Assembly (NCBI GenBank): GCA_045126515.1
Contig: JBGVOM010000216.1
Coordinates: 36,262-100,261 of the forward strand
Direction of reading: 5' to 3'
Origin: RUG11237 sp045126515
GTDB lineage: Bacteria; Bacillota; Clostridia; Lachnospirales; Lachnospiraceae
DNA length: 64,000 bases
In this document: piece by piece, positions 53,422-62,011 of the stretch
Layout of the letters: every line of letters begins with the position of its first letter
Numbering within the stretch: position 1 is the first letter of the stretch
Made by a program: the position numbers and the translations under genes
The notes under the pieces: generated by a model
Told to the model about the DNA's origin: nothing
Database searches by the model: none
What the model saw: the letters and a program-made list of their open reading frames with translations, nothing else

Positions 53422-54367
53422 ACTGTGTCTCAAGCTCGAGACGTTTTTGCAAAGGTGATTTCCAATTTAACACTTGCATTGGGATATTATTTGAGCGATT
53501 CAGATAACGTTTCATTTGTATAATTAAGTCTTGGTAGTTATAAAAAGACATATGGTCGTAGAAGCGTTCCTGATCGTTTCTGTGACTTCGTTCCACTTTA
53601 CCATTGTGACGAGGTGTACGAGGTCGGATTTTTTGATGTTTTATATGTAATTCATCACACAAGATATCTAACGAATGTATTCGATTTGTTTTCTTGGTGA
53701 ATGTGAATTCATTGCCGTTGTCAGTCTGAATAATCTCCGGTTTGTAGCCGAAGTAAGTGATGGCTCTTTTGACGAAGTCTACGGTAGAATATGCACTTTG
53801 TTCCATGTAAGGATATAGGAAGCGTTCTCTGGAGGCCTCGTCGATGATAGTGTATTGATAAAACTTTTGAGGTATATCGCCGGTATAACAAACAGTCGGG
53901 ACATATTTTACATCCATTTGCCATTTGATGCCCAGTTCAGTTGGCGTATCGTAAGGTTTTGGTTTGCTCATTTTTTTAGTAGAAGGTGCAGCACTGGAAT
54001 ACCCCAAACGTCGATAGATGCGATACAGAGAGCCGGGATGTCTGGAGTACCCCTTATTCGTTCTGAGCTTGCCGTACAGCTCACAGACTGATATTTTTGG
54101 ATTGCGACGATGATAGTCACGGATCCATTTAAGTTCTTCCGCTGTATGGGAATTCGGGTGAGGCGTATGAGGTCTGTGAGATTTATCAATCAGGGATTCT
54201 TTTGTGCCGTCGAATTTCTTATTCCAGCGCATAAGGGAAGCTTTCGAAATATGATAACGTCTGCAAACAAAGGAAACACCAACACCAGTCCGGTAAAGTT
54301 TTACTGCATGGTATTTTGTTGTAAGTTCATGTGGCAAATATCGTTGTGAATGTGTTATAGTATTCAT
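53420..54367 (-). CDS. DDE transposase, IS481/IS1202-like
   Basis: A 315-residue transposase. N-terminal helix-turn-helix segments (RRYHISKASLMRWNKKFDGT, then LIDKSHRPHTPHPNSHT) precede an rve integrase core. The catalytic acids are Asp in WQMDVKYVPT, Asp in EIIQTDNGNEF, and Glu in RHNGKVERSHRNDQERFY. The gene is intact. The ATG at 54367 is preferred to a longer frame reaching into the IS end. Confidence 0.92.
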   Translation of the reverse strand: MNTITHSQRYLPHELTTKYHAVKLYRTGVGVSFVCRRYHISKASLMRWNKKFDGTKESLIDKSHRPHTPHPNSHTAEELKWIRDYHRRNPKISVCELYGKLRTNKGYSRHPGSLYRIYRRLGYSSAAPSTKKMSKPKPYDTPTELGIKWQMDVKYVPTVCYTGDIPQKFYQYTIIDEASRERFLYPYMEQSAYSTVDFVKRAITYFGYKPEIIQTDNGNEFTFTKKTNRIHSLDILCDELHIKHQKIRPRTPRHNGKVERSHRNDQERFYDHMSFYNYQDLIIQMKRYLNRSNNIPMQVLNWKSPLQKRLELETQ

Positions 54368-54472
54368 GACGGTTGAGGTCCTTTCTATATATGTTTGTTT
54401 GGCGATTAACATTTTATAGTACTTAGCCGTCTTTTGTATATAGAAAAGTCTCACATCAATTGTAACTCTACA

Positions 54473-54497
54473 AAAAATGTAAAGGAAAATTAAATTC
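54473..54497 (+). repeat. Right copy of 25-bp target duplication
   Basis: Identical to 53228-53252 and abutting the right IS end. The two copies have not diverged, so insertion is recent. Confidence 0.9.
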
Positions 54498-54669
54498 CAT
54501 ATGGAAAAACTAAAAAATATATGTTATAATCGAATTTAAGATTTTGAATAGATGGATATTCAGGATGTAGAAAGAATAACAGAGTTATATTGCAAAAAGA
54601 ATAAATTTGAACTATACTAATAGAATGTTCTGCAATAATAATGGACAAGAAGAAAGGAATATGACAATT

Positions 54670-55260
54670 ATGAAAAAGAAATTGATTTTAGTTACCTCAC
54701 CTCCAGCATGTGGAAAGACATTTATTTCAAAGAAGTTGGCTGAGAACTTAAAGCATATTGTATACTTGGATAAGGATACTTTAATCGTATTATCAAAACA
54801 GATTTTCAAAGTTGCAAATCAAGAATACAACAGAAGTTCTGATTTCTTTGAAGAACATATTCGTGATTATGAATATGATGCCATTGTGGATTTAGGTTTG
54901 GAAGCTTTATTATATGATGACTTGGTATTAATTAATGCTCCTTTCACAAGAGAAATCAGAGATCCGAAATACATGAATCAGTTAAAGTCCAAAATTGCAA
55001 AAATGGGTGCTGAATTATGTGTCATCTGGGTTGTTACTGATCCGGAAGTCTGCCGTCAGCGTATGATTGACAGAAATTCCGACAGAGATACCTGGAAGTT
55101 AGAACACTGGGATGAATATATCAGTGGTGTAAATTTCGATACACCGGAATTATTAGATGATCCAAATGTAGTAGACAAGTTCTTGAAATTCAACAATTCA
55201 TCTATGGAAGAATTCGAAGAATCTATGGAAAGAATTACAAAGATTTTATTAGAAGAATAA
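54670..55260 (+). CDS. P-loop kinase-like protein (AAA_33/zeta-like)
   Basis: A 196-residue protein with Walker A VTSPPACGKTFISKKLA near the N-terminus, YLDKDTLIVLSKQIF, and an LID-like segment WVVTDPEVCRQRMIDRNSDRDTWK. This is the pattern of small nucleotide/nucleoside or sugar kinases related to zeta toxins and chloramphenicol phosphotransferase. The substrate is unknown. The ATG at 54670 is preferred because the earlier ATG at 54661 is only two bases from AAAGGA. No antitoxin gene is beside it. It is a single-gene unit with its own terminator. Confidence 0.75.
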   Translation: MKKKLILVTSPPACGKTFISKKLAENLKHIVYLDKDTLIVLSKQIFKVANQEYNRSSDFFEEHIRDYEYDAIVDLGLEALLYDDLVLINAPFTREIRDPKYMNQLKSKIAKMGAELCVIWVVTDPEVCRQRMIDRNSDRDTWKLEHWDEYISGVNFDTPELLDDPNVVDKFLKFNNSSMEEFEESMERITKILLEE

Positions 55261-55285
55261 TATATGCACGAGATAAAAATGCAGA

Positions 55286-55318
55286 AAAAAAGGAATGCCG
55301 TGGAGGTGTTCCTTTTTT
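55286..55318 (+). terminator. Intrinsic terminator
   Basis: Stem AAAAAAGGAA / TTCCTTTTTT with a 13-base loop, 26 bases after the P-loop gene. Confidence 0.9.
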
Positions 55319-55364
55319 GTTAAAATAAATGTTACAATATCAGAAAATTTTAGGTATATTTTTC

Positions 55365-55393
55365 TTGTTGTATACAAAACTTTTTGGTATTAT
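55365..55393 (+). promoter_or_regulatory. Promoter of the BMP lipoprotein/chemoreceptor operon
   Basis: TTGTTG (55365-55370), a 17-base spacer and TATTAT (55388-55393), about 80 bases before the start codon. Confidence 0.5.
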
Positions 55394-55471
55394 TACAAGT
55401 GTAGTCAGTAATAATAAATATTTATTCACATTATGGTGGAATAAAGTATGAGGAATGGAGGTTATTGGGGT

Positions 55472-56683
55472 ATGAAACGAAAGATAGCAGGAATTTTCAT
55501 GATTGGAATGCTTATCATTGGAAGCTTGACAGGATGTGGAAGCAGCTCGGCGGAACCGGATGATTATGCAACAAATGATGGTTATGATACAGCATCATCG
55601 GAAACGTTATCGAAATCGGATACCGGTGAAGAAACTGAGTCGGAGAAGACAGGCGGCATTAGTAAAGAGGATATTAAAGTTGGGGTTTTGTATATAACCG
55701 ATCCGTCAGAGGGAAGTGGATATTCTTATACCCATGATCTTGGAATTCTGGGAATGCAAAGTAATCTTGGATTATCAGATGACCAGATTGAAAGAAAAAT
55801 AGTGGATGATACAGATGCAGAAGCAACTAAGAAAGCTATCGAGGAATGTATTACAGATGGATGCAATATCATTTTTACTACAAGCTGGGGATATATGGAA
55901 CCAACAGCGGAAATGGCAGAAAAATATCCGGATGTGTATTTTTCCCATGGCACAGGTTATATGTCTAATGGAAAAAACTTTAACAATTATTTTGGACGTA
56001 TCTATCAGACAAGGTATCTGAGCGGAATTGTTGCAGGAATGAACACAAAAAGTAATAAAATCGGCTATGTGGCTGCGATGGATACATCCAGTTCAGAAGT
56101 TACAGGAGGAATTGATGCTTTTGCCATCGGTGTGGCTTCTGTAAATCCGGATGCGAAAATTTATGTAGTAGTTACAAACAGCTGGTATGACCCGGAAAAA
56201 GAGGAAGCTGCATCAAGAAAACTGCTGGATATGGGATGTGATGTTATGACACAGCATTGTGATACGCCGTATCCATTGACACTTGCACAACAATATGGAG
56301 TATATGGAATTGGATATAATTCAGATATGAGTAAGGAAGTTCCTAAAACGTGCCTGTGTAGTGTAATCTGGAACTGGAGTGCTTATTATACTGCAGCGGT
56401 CGCTGATGTAATCGAAGGAACCTGGACAGGTGAAAATTATTACGGAGGCATGGCAGAAGGCCTGGTAGAAATGACAGATTTAGCATCTTTTTGTGCAGAG
56501 GGAACCCAGGAAAAAGTTTCTCAGGCGAAAGAAGCTATTTTAAATGGAAGTAATAATGTATTTGATGGGGAACTGAAGACAAATACAGGTGAAGTAGTTG
56601 GAAGTGCCGGCACAACACTTGATGATGCAACAATTACCGGCGGCATAGACTGGTATTATGAAAATGTAGTTGTTGTAGATTGA
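55472..56683 (+). CDS. BMP-family (PnrA-like) binding lipoprotein
   Basis: A 403-residue lipoprotein; the lipobox GSLTGC gives acyl-Cys22. After a Ser/Thr/Glu linker comes the periplasmic-binding fold: KVGVLYITDPSEGSGYSYTHDLGI, IFTTSWGYMEPTAEMAEKYPD, FGRIYQTRYLSGIVAGM and KIGYVAAMD. BMP/PnrA proteins bind purine nucleosides for ABC uptake, but no transporter is encoded here. Instead a chemoreceptor gene follows 20 bases later, so this protein may serve sensing. The ATG at 55472 is chosen because the signal peptide begins there. Confidence 0.88.
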   Translation: MKRKIAGIFMIGMLIIGSLTGCGSSSAEPDDYATNDGYDTASSETLSKSDTGEETESEKTGGISKEDIKVGVLYITDPSEGSGYSYTHDLGILGMQSNLGLSDDQIERKIVDDTDAEATKKAIEECITDGCNIIFTTSWGYMEPTAEMAEKYPDVYFSHGTGYMSNGKNFNNYFGRIYQTRYLSGIVAGMNTKSNKIGYVAAMDTSSSEVTGGIDAFAIGVASVNPDAKIYVVVTNSWYDPEKEEAASRKLLDMGCDVMTQHCDTPYPLTLAQQYGVYGIGYNSDMSKEVPKTCLCSVIWNWSAYYTAAVADVIEGTWTGENYYGGMAEGLVEMTDLASFCAEGTQEKVSQAKEAILNGSNNVFDGELKTNTGEVVGSAGTTLDDATITGGIDWYYENVVVVD

Positions 56684-56703
56684 CAGAAGAGGGGGAAATT
56701 ACA

Positions 56704-58410
56704 ATGAGATTAACGATTCGAAAAAAGATGCTTTTATGTTCCTTTTTTCCGGTAGGTATTCTTGGAGTTATCATTATTATTATGGCATTCACATCTTTGA
56801 AGGGTTCTATTATCAATCAGGTTGAAAATTCGCTACGAGGTACAGCAGCGGCAACGTTAGCGGCATATGACCAGAATTCCGGTTCTTACACCATGGCGGA
56901 AAATGGAGATGTGTGGAAAGGCGGGTATAATATTTCCCGATCCGAAAAACTGTTGGATACGATTAAGGAAAAATCCGGAATGGAAGTTACCTTTTTCTAT
57001 GGAACCCAGAGAATTATGACTTCTGCCGTTGACAAAAATGGGGAACGTATCCTAGGTAGTCCTGTGGGGGACAAAATCAAAACAGAAGTATTAGAAAACG
57101 GGCAGGAATATTTCAGCAAAAATGTATCACTGGATGGAGAAATTTATTACGGTTATTATGCACCGGTATTTCAGGACGGAGATAATACAAAACCTGTTGG
57201 TATGGTGTTTGCAGGCGTAAATAAAAACGAAACCATGAACAGTATTTTGAAAATTTTAATGTATATGATTATGCTGGTGATTGTAATAGCTGCTGTTGGT
57301 ATTGTAATAGCAGGGCTTGTCTCCAACTCGATAGCCAACGCTTTAAATAAAGGGATTTCCTGCGTGGAAGAGGTTGCAATGGGTAATTTAAATGTAAATT
57401 TGGAATCTAAATACATAAGTCGTAAGGATGAAATTGGGGATTTAACAAAAACCATTGCAAAATTGCAGGCGGATTTGCGAAATATTATCAAGGGAATCAG
57501 TGACAGTACGGATATGCTGATTAGTGCATCGGATACATTAGAGCAGACTTCTCATCAGACATTTTCCAATATGGATAATGTTATGCATTCCGTGGAGGAA
57601 ATTACGCAGGGAGCAACATCACAGGCCGAAGATACCAAAAGTGCATCGGACAATATTATGCATATGGGCAATCTTATCATTGAGACGGGCAAAGAAGCTG
57701 CGGCATTAAATGAGAGTGCAGATACTATGCTAGAGTCCAGTGATAAAACAGGAGTTACCATTGAAGCGTTGAAAAATATCAGTAAAGAAGTAAGTAATGT
57801 GGTTGATATGATTGCTGAACAGACAGAGCAGACCAATGCGTCCGCTATAACAATCCGTGAAGCGGCAGAATTTATTTCGGGCATTGCAGAGGAGACAAAT
57901 CTTCTTTCCTTAAATGCCAGTATAGAAGCAGCAAGGGCAGGTGAGGCCGGCAAAGGTTTTGCAGTTGTAGCGGGACAGATTCAGAAACTGGCGGAACAGT
58001 CCAATAGTGCCAGCACCAATATCGATCAGATCGTGAACACATTGATTGAAAATTCAGGACGTATGGTCGAAGCAATGCAGCATATGCAGGAAGTTATTAA
58101 AAAGCAGAACCAGCATATTGTGAGCACAGAAGAGTCTGTGAATGAAGTAATGAAAGAAATTAATGCCTCAATTCATAATATACGAAGTATTGAAAATAAG
58201 ACTCAGGATTTGGAAGAGGCAAGAAAAGAAATTGTTAATGCTATTGAACGGTTATCTGATATTGCAGAAAGCAATGTTGCAAGCACACAACAGACAAACA
58301 GTGAAATTAACGAAGTTTCCGAACGCTTTGAGGATGTGGAACAGTCAGCAGTAAACCTTAGGGGAACGGCTGCGGCACTGGAAAAGAATATCAGGAATTT
58401 TAAACTATAA
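56704..58410 (+). CDS. Methyl-accepting chemotaxis protein
   Basis: A 568-residue chemoreceptor. Membrane helix 1 spans about residues 9-32 and an extracytoplasmic Cache-like sensor about 33-190 (EKSGMEVTFFYGTQRIMTS, YYGYYAPVFQDGD). Helix 2 is near 195-217, followed by HAMP and a long signalling coiled coil with the conserved hairpin tip IAEETNLLSLNASIEAARAG. AGAGGGGG precedes the ATG at 56704. It is co-transcribed with the BMP lipoprotein, which probably presents a ligand to it. Confidence 0.95.
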   Translation: MRLTIRKKMLLCSFFPVGILGVIIIIMAFTSLKGSIINQVENSLRGTAAATLAAYDQNSGSYTMAENGDVWKGGYNISRSEKLLDTIKEKSGMEVTFFYGTQRIMTSAVDKNGERILGSPVGDKIKTEVLENGQEYFSKNVSLDGEIYYGYYAPVFQDGDNTKPVGMVFAGVNKNETMNSILKILMYMIMLVIVIAAVGIVIAGLVSNSIANALNKGISCVEEVAMGNLNVNLESKYISRKDEIGDLTKTIAKLQADLRNIIKGISDSTDMLISASDTLEQTSHQTFSNMDNVMHSVEEITQGATSQAEDTKSASDNIMHMGNLIIETGKEAAALNESADTMLESSDKTGVTIEALKNISKEVSNVVDMIAEQTEQTNASAITIREAAEFISGIAEETNLLSLNASIEAARAGEAGKGFAVVAGQIQKLAEQSNSASTNIDQIVNTLIENSGRMVEAMQHMQEVIKKQNQHIVSTEESVNEVMKEINASIHNIRSIENKTQDLEEARKEIVNAIERLSDIAESNVASTQQTNSEINEVSERFEDVEQSAVNLRGTAAALEKNIRNFKL

Positions 58411-58428
58411 AATAATTTTAGTGGTAGC

Positions 58429-58457
58429 AGGCAGTCGCAGATGTGGCTGCCTATTTT
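58429..58457. terminator. Hairpin between convergent genes
   Basis: AGGCAG and CTGCCT with a 12-base loop followed by ATTTTG. It is a modest stem at the end of the chemoreceptor gene and just before the end of the opposing XRE gene. Confidence 0.5.
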
Positions 58458-58458
58458 G

Positions 58459-58881
58459 TTACTCTATTAGTTCCATGCCCATTTCAAATAACAATTCATT
58501 TGCATCTGTCAAAGAACAGTTCCTCTGCAGGACGAAAATAATTGCACTATCTCTTTTGTTTTTTGCATAGAGGATTGGATATCCGGTTGCTTTTAAAAGA
58601 CTTTGGGTTTCCTCAAAAGACAAAGAAAATCCAAAACAGAGAGCCAGTACCTTATCCCGAACAGGATGTTTTGCACCGGAGAAAATCTGGTAGGCATAAG
58701 TCCGGTCTAACCCGGAATGTCTGATGCATTGTGCCGGAGACATATTTTTCCGGTTACATAAATCTTTTAGGTAATCAGGTAGAGAAGTTGCAACCACATT
58801 TTCGTTCTCCTGAGAAAGATAGGTGTCTAAGCTAGGCGTATTTTTCAAAATATTCAGCAATTCTTCCGTACTTTTTTTCAT
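58459..58881 (-). CDS. XRE-family helix-turn-helix protein
   Basis: A 140-residue regulator. A helix-turn-helix spans about residues 40-75 (YLKDLCNRKNMSPAQCIRHSGLDRTYAYQIFSG). A C-terminal region follows (CFGFSLSFEETQSLLKATGYPILYAKNKRDSAIIFVLQ). The ATG at 58881 follows AAGGAG. It is divergent from a Ser/Thr kinase, with a shared 95-base gap holding the kinase promoter. This head-to-head pairing suggests that it regulates, or is modified by, the kinase. Confidence 0.85.
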   Translation of the reverse strand: MKKSTEELLNILKNTPSLDTYLSQENENVVATSLPDYLKDLCNRKNMSPAQCIRHSGLDRTYAYQIFSGAKHPVRDKVLALCFGFSLSFEETQSLLKATGYPILYAKNKRDSAIIFVLQRNCSLTDANELLFEMGMELIE

Positions 58882-58910
58882 GTGTGTTCTCCTTTTGGTT
58901 TTCCTTACTT

Positions 58911-58940
58911 TTGACATTGGAATCAGAATATGTATATAAT
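58911..58940 (+). promoter_or_regulatory. Promoter of the Ser/Thr kinase gene
   Basis: TTGACA (58911-58916), an 18-base spacer and TATAAT (58935-58940), about 30 bases before the start codon. Confidence 0.7.
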
Positions 58941-58976
58941 AAAATATGTTACATTAAAAAACAAGAGGGGAAATTT

Positions 58977-60056
58977 ATGGACAATACAAAAATATATGAA
59001 GAGTATATTGAAAGCACGTATGAGGAATTAAAACGATTATCTGAAAATGATGAATTAGGTACTTATTTAGCAAGAAACAGACAAACAGGGGCATTGGTGG
59101 TAAAAAAGCAGGTGAGTGTGGAAGTGGGAGATGTTTACAAAAAGCTTCAGAGAATTAATACGCCTAATCTTGTTCCGATTTTGGATATTTGTCGTTTAGA
59201 AGATTCTTGCATTGTGGTAGAAAGCTATATCAGTGGTGAAACGCTGGAACAACGTTTGGATAGAACTGGAAAATTTGCTAAGGACGAAGCACTGTATTAT
59301 GGTATACAGATATTGCGTTGTCTGCAAATATTACATAAAAACGGAATAGTACACAGAGATTTAACACCGGCTAATATTTTGATTTCTATAGATGGTATTG
59401 TGAAAATTATAGATTTTGGAATAGCAAGAACCCAAAAAGAAAACCAGACAAAGGACACTGTCATCATGGGAACTGTGGGTTATGCATCTCCCGAACAATT
59501 TGGATTTCAGCAGACGGATGCCAGAACGGATATATATGCATTTGGTGTTTTGTTTAACAAAATGTTGACAGGATATATGCCAAATGAACAATTACCGGAA
59601 ATAAGAACATATCGTAAAATAATAGAAAAATGTACCATGATGGATCCTCAAAAGAGATATGTGTCTGCTGGGGAAATTTTGAAAAAGTTGGGGAAAAAAC
59701 CAGGGGAAAATATATGGGAAACAGATTGTTGTATATGGCCTGGTTTTCGGAGAAATAAAACCTGGCATAAAGTAGTAGCAGTTGTGGGTTATATTTATAT
59801 TGTTATGGGATGTGTTATTGTGGTGGTGGAAAGTAGCGTAGATTTGGCTAGCTTTTTATTGGAATGTATTGCTATGTTTTTATTTTGGATAGTCCCAACA
59901 ATGCTTATTACAAATTTTGGACGCTTAGACAGCAGAAACAGTTTGTATGCAAAGATTCCCAAAGTGATACGGGTAGGAATCAGGGTTGTATTGGCGTTCA
60001 TATTTGTAATTATAGGAACCCTATTGCATATGTATGTTCTTGGAGTGGAAATATAG
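58977..60056 (+). CDS. Membrane Ser/Thr protein kinase
   Basis: A 359-residue Hanks-type kinase. The glycine loop is weak; Lys in GALVVKKQV may be the ATP lysine. The catalytic loop HRDLTPANILI, Mg loop IIDFGIAR and activation-loop end YASPEQFG are complete. The kinase domain fills residues 10-240. Three hydrophobic segments follow in the C-terminal third (about 262-284, 295-320, 330-352), with no PASTA or other extracellular sensor. It starts with AGAGGGG at a good distance. It pairs with the divergent XRE regulator. Confidence 0.92.
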   Translation: MDNTKIYEEYIESTYEELKRLSENDELGTYLARNRQTGALVVKKQVSVEVGDVYKKLQRINTPNLVPILDICRLEDSCIVVESYISGETLEQRLDRTGKFAKDEALYYGIQILRCLQILHKNGIVHRDLTPANILISIDGIVKIIDFGIARTQKENQTKDTVIMGTVGYASPEQFGFQQTDARTDIYAFGVLFNKMLTGYMPNEQLPEIRTYRKIIEKCTMMDPQKRYVSAGEILKKLGKKPGENIWETDCCIWPGFRRNKTWHKVVAVVGYIYIVMGCVIVVVESSVDLASFLLECIAMFLFWIVPTMLITNFGRLDSRNSLYAKIPKVIRVGIRVVLAFIFVIIGTLLHMYVLGVEI

Positions 60057-60101
60057 AAACAAAAGGATAATATAAAGGATGTATGCTGACAGCATACCAT
60101 T

Positions 60102-60144
60102 CAAAATAAAACTTCGTATATAATAAATACGAAGTTTTATTTTG
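60102..60144. terminator. Bidirectional terminator
   Basis: A 17-bp stem from CAAAATAAAACTTCGTA and TACGAAGTTTTATTTTG with a 9-base loop. It lies between the kinase and the opposing XRE gene, whose last codons it overlaps. Confidence 0.88.
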
Positions 60145-60472
60145 GACTTTTTTCGGAGTGATTTAGAATCAGTTTTGCCATATCTATAATAAGCTCCTGT
60201 TCGTCTTCAGTAGCGGAAGATAAAAGATTAAGCCACTGTTCTTCTTTGTTAGAGGCTGGTGTAGTTACAGTATCGGAAAGCAGATAGTCCACAGATACAC
60301 CAAGGACGTTTGCAAGACAGGTTAATTTTCCAAGAGTAATGCTTCGTTCACCACGTTCTACAAATCCTATATAGGTAGTGGAAACATCGATTTTCTCAGC
60401 AAGTTGTTCTTGGGTTAAATTCAATTTTTTACGTTCTTCGCGAATGCGTTTTCCTAATGCAAGTTGGTTCAT
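60137..60472 (-). CDS. XRE-family transcriptional regulator
   Basis: A 111-residue regulator with a classic N-terminal helix-turn-helix (LGKRIREERKKLNLTQEQLAEKIDVSTTYIGFVERGERSITLGKL). The C-terminal tail is short and acidic (ATEDEQELIIDMAKLIL). It is divergent from the AAA+ operon across a 222-base gap that contains two 11-base palindromes, and is the obvious candidate for their ligand. Confidence 0.93.
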   Translation of the reverse strand: MNQLALGKRIREERKKLNLTQEQLAEKIDVSTTYIGFVERGERSITLGKLTCLANVLGVSVDYLLSDTVTTPASNKEEQWLNLLSSATEDEQELIIDMAKLILNHSEKSPK

Positions 60473-60569
60473 AAAAAACTCCTGTTAACAAAGTGTTATA
60501 AATTATGATAGATAGTTCCAAATAAATCAATTATTTCTATTGTAACCATATTTGGAATAAAAACAAATG

Positions 60570-60602
60570 AACTATTAGTTCAGTTAAGAATAACTAATAG
60601 TT
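60570..60602. promoter_or_regulatory. Two 11-base palindromic operators 22 bases apart
   Basis: AACTATTAGTT (60570-60580) and AACTAATAGTT (60592-60602) are each palindromic around one central base and are reverse complements of one another. Their spacing is two helical turns. The second overlaps the first base of the -35 box at 60601. Confidence 0.65.
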
Positions 60603-60629
60603 GCAACTTGAGTGGTAAAATGTTATAAT
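60601..60629 (+). promoter_or_regulatory. Promoter of the AAA+ operon
   Basis: TTGCAA (60601-60606), a 17-base spacer and TATAAT (60624-60629), 66 bases before the start codon. Confidence 0.75.
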
Positions 60630-60694
60630 GAATTCGGAAATGGAATGATGGAAATAAACATATTGCACAAAAGACGTATGAAGGAGAGAAGGAA

Positions 60695-61645
60695 ATGGTG
60701 GGAGATGGATGGAGGTTAGATGGAAGTAAACCTGTTAATAATAATGCTAATAAAGAAAGAGAAGGAACAAAAAAAGAGCACAAGGTTAATTTTACGATAT
60801 CGAATCCTAAATACAAACTTTCTGATTTAATTATAGCTGAAAAGGTTTTTGATGAAATACAAACAATTGTAAATGCAGAAAAATGCTGGAGTACCGTATT
60901 TGATATTTGGGGTTTATCAAGTGTAATGAAGGACAAGCGAAACCTTGTGATTAATTTGTATGGAAAACCGGGAACTGGAAAAACAATGGCGGCACATGCT
61001 ATTGCAAATGAATTGGATAAAAAAATGATTTGCGTAAATTATGCAGAAATAGAATCTAAGTATGTTGGGGAAACGAGCAAAAATTTGACAGCTCTTTTTA
61101 ATTATGCTTTTGAAAAGAATGTAATCATATTTTTTGATGAAGCAGATGCTCTTTTGAGCAAGAGAGTAACGGATATGAGTAGTTCAACAGATGTGAGTGT
61201 AAATCAGACGCGTTCTGTATTGTTGACACTTATGAATGATTACAAGGGAATGATTATTTTCGCAAGTAACTTTATCAGTAATTATGATTCGGCATTTTTG
61301 AGAAGAATTCAATATCACATTGAATTTGAACTTCCTAATGAAGAGTTAAGGAAAAAATTGTGGAAAAATTATATTCCGGATACTATGCCAAATAATATTG
61401 ATATAGAACAGATTTCTAAGAAATATGTCGGTATAAGTGGAAGTGATATATCAAATGCTGTATTGCGAGCAGCTTTGTATGCGGCCAATAGAAATGAGAG
61501 TATGGTACAGCACAGATATTTTGAAAATGAGATAGAGAATATAATCAGAGTAAAAAATGCAAATGCAGATTCAGCATCAAAAAACTATGATGTGGTGGAA
61601 AAAAAGGTATCAGAAGACTATGTTATGCAACAAATGAAGAAATAA
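60695..61645 (+). CDS. AAA+ ATPase of unknown partner
   Basis: A 316-residue ATPase. A polar N-terminus of about 40 residues is followed by one AAA module: Walker A YGKPGTGKTMAAHA (about residue 90), a KYVGETSKNL pore-like loop, Walker B VIIFFDEADALL, sensor-1 IIFASNF, arginine finger in FLRRIQYHIEF and sensor-2 GISGSDISNAVLRAAL. This resembles single-domain Cdc48/FtsH-type remodellers, but without a protease. GGAGAG precedes the ATG. It heads an operon with two unknown proteins and a secreted LRR protein. Confidence 0.88.
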   Translation: MVGDGWRLDGSKPVNNNANKEREGTKKEHKVNFTISNPKYKLSDLIIAEKVFDEIQTIVNAEKCWSTVFDIWGLSSVMKDKRNLVINLYGKPGTGKTMAAHAIANELDKKMICVNYAEIESKYVGETSKNLTALFNYAFEKNVIIFFDEADALLSKRVTDMSSSTDVSVNQTRSVLLTLMNDYKGMIIFASNFISNYDSAFLRRIQYHIEFELPNEELRKKLWKNYIPDTMPNNIDIEQISKKYVGISGSDISNAVLRAALYAANRNESMVQHRYFENEIENIIRVKNANADSASKNYDVVEKKVSEDYVMQQMKK

Positions 61646-61658
61646 AGGAGGAAAAGGT

Positions 61659-61994
61659 ATGGGAATTTGGATTGCAATTGGGGTTATTTTAGGAGCATGC
61701 TTACTTGCGGAATTTTGGGATGACATAAATGATTGGATTAAAAAGCAAGTGGAAAGGCTTAAAAGGACAGCGGTAAAAGGGGTTAAGGTTTTTATTAAGA
61801 AGGTGAAGGAATTCTATCAGGAAATATTGAAAATTTATAGGCAAGAAGGAGGAGAGTGGATTGAACGAACAGAAATACGCGAAAAAAAGATTTCAGAAGA
61901 TGAAGTACCAAAAGAAATAAGGGATAAAGCGAAAAATGGAAATGAAACGGATATTACAGAAGAATATGAGGAACAATTAAAATTAGCAAATTAA
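61659..61994 (+). CDS. Unrecognised membrane-anchored protein
   Basis: A 111-residue protein: an N-terminal membrane helix (GIWIAIGVILGACLLAEFW, residues 2-20), a basic amphipathic stretch (WIKKQVERLKRTAVKGVKVFIKKVKEFYQEIL) and an acidic tail. It starts 13 bases after the ATPase, with AAAGGAGG. I do not recognise a family. The position suggests that it anchors the ATPase or its substrate at the membrane; that is inference only. Confidence 0.7.
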   Translation: MGIWIAIGVILGACLLAEFWDDINDWIKKQVERLKRTAVKGVKVFIKKVKEFYQEILKIYRQEGGEWIERTEIREKKISEDEVPKEIRDKAKNGNETDITEEYEEQLKLAN

Positions 61995-62011
61995 AATATG
62001 GGGGGATATAA

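Larger units (their letters stand above)
53253..54472 (-). mobile_element. Complete IS element, IS481/IS1202-like, 1220 bp
   Basis: Ends are imperfect inverted repeats starting TGTA: the left end reads TGTATATTAGTCAATGATG, and the right end on the other strand reads TGTAGAGTTACAATTGATG. Of the first 22 bases, 15 match, including TGATGTGA. It holds one transposase gene on the minus strand and is flanked exactly by a 25-bp direct repeat. The gene content says IS481-like; the length of the duplication is more like the group I recall as IS1202. Confidence 0.9.

Noticed and set aside
54670..55260. Toxin of a toxin-antitoxin pair (zeta-like)
   Set aside because: There is a P-loop kinase pattern but no adjacent small antitoxin gene; a metabolic kinase is equally likely.
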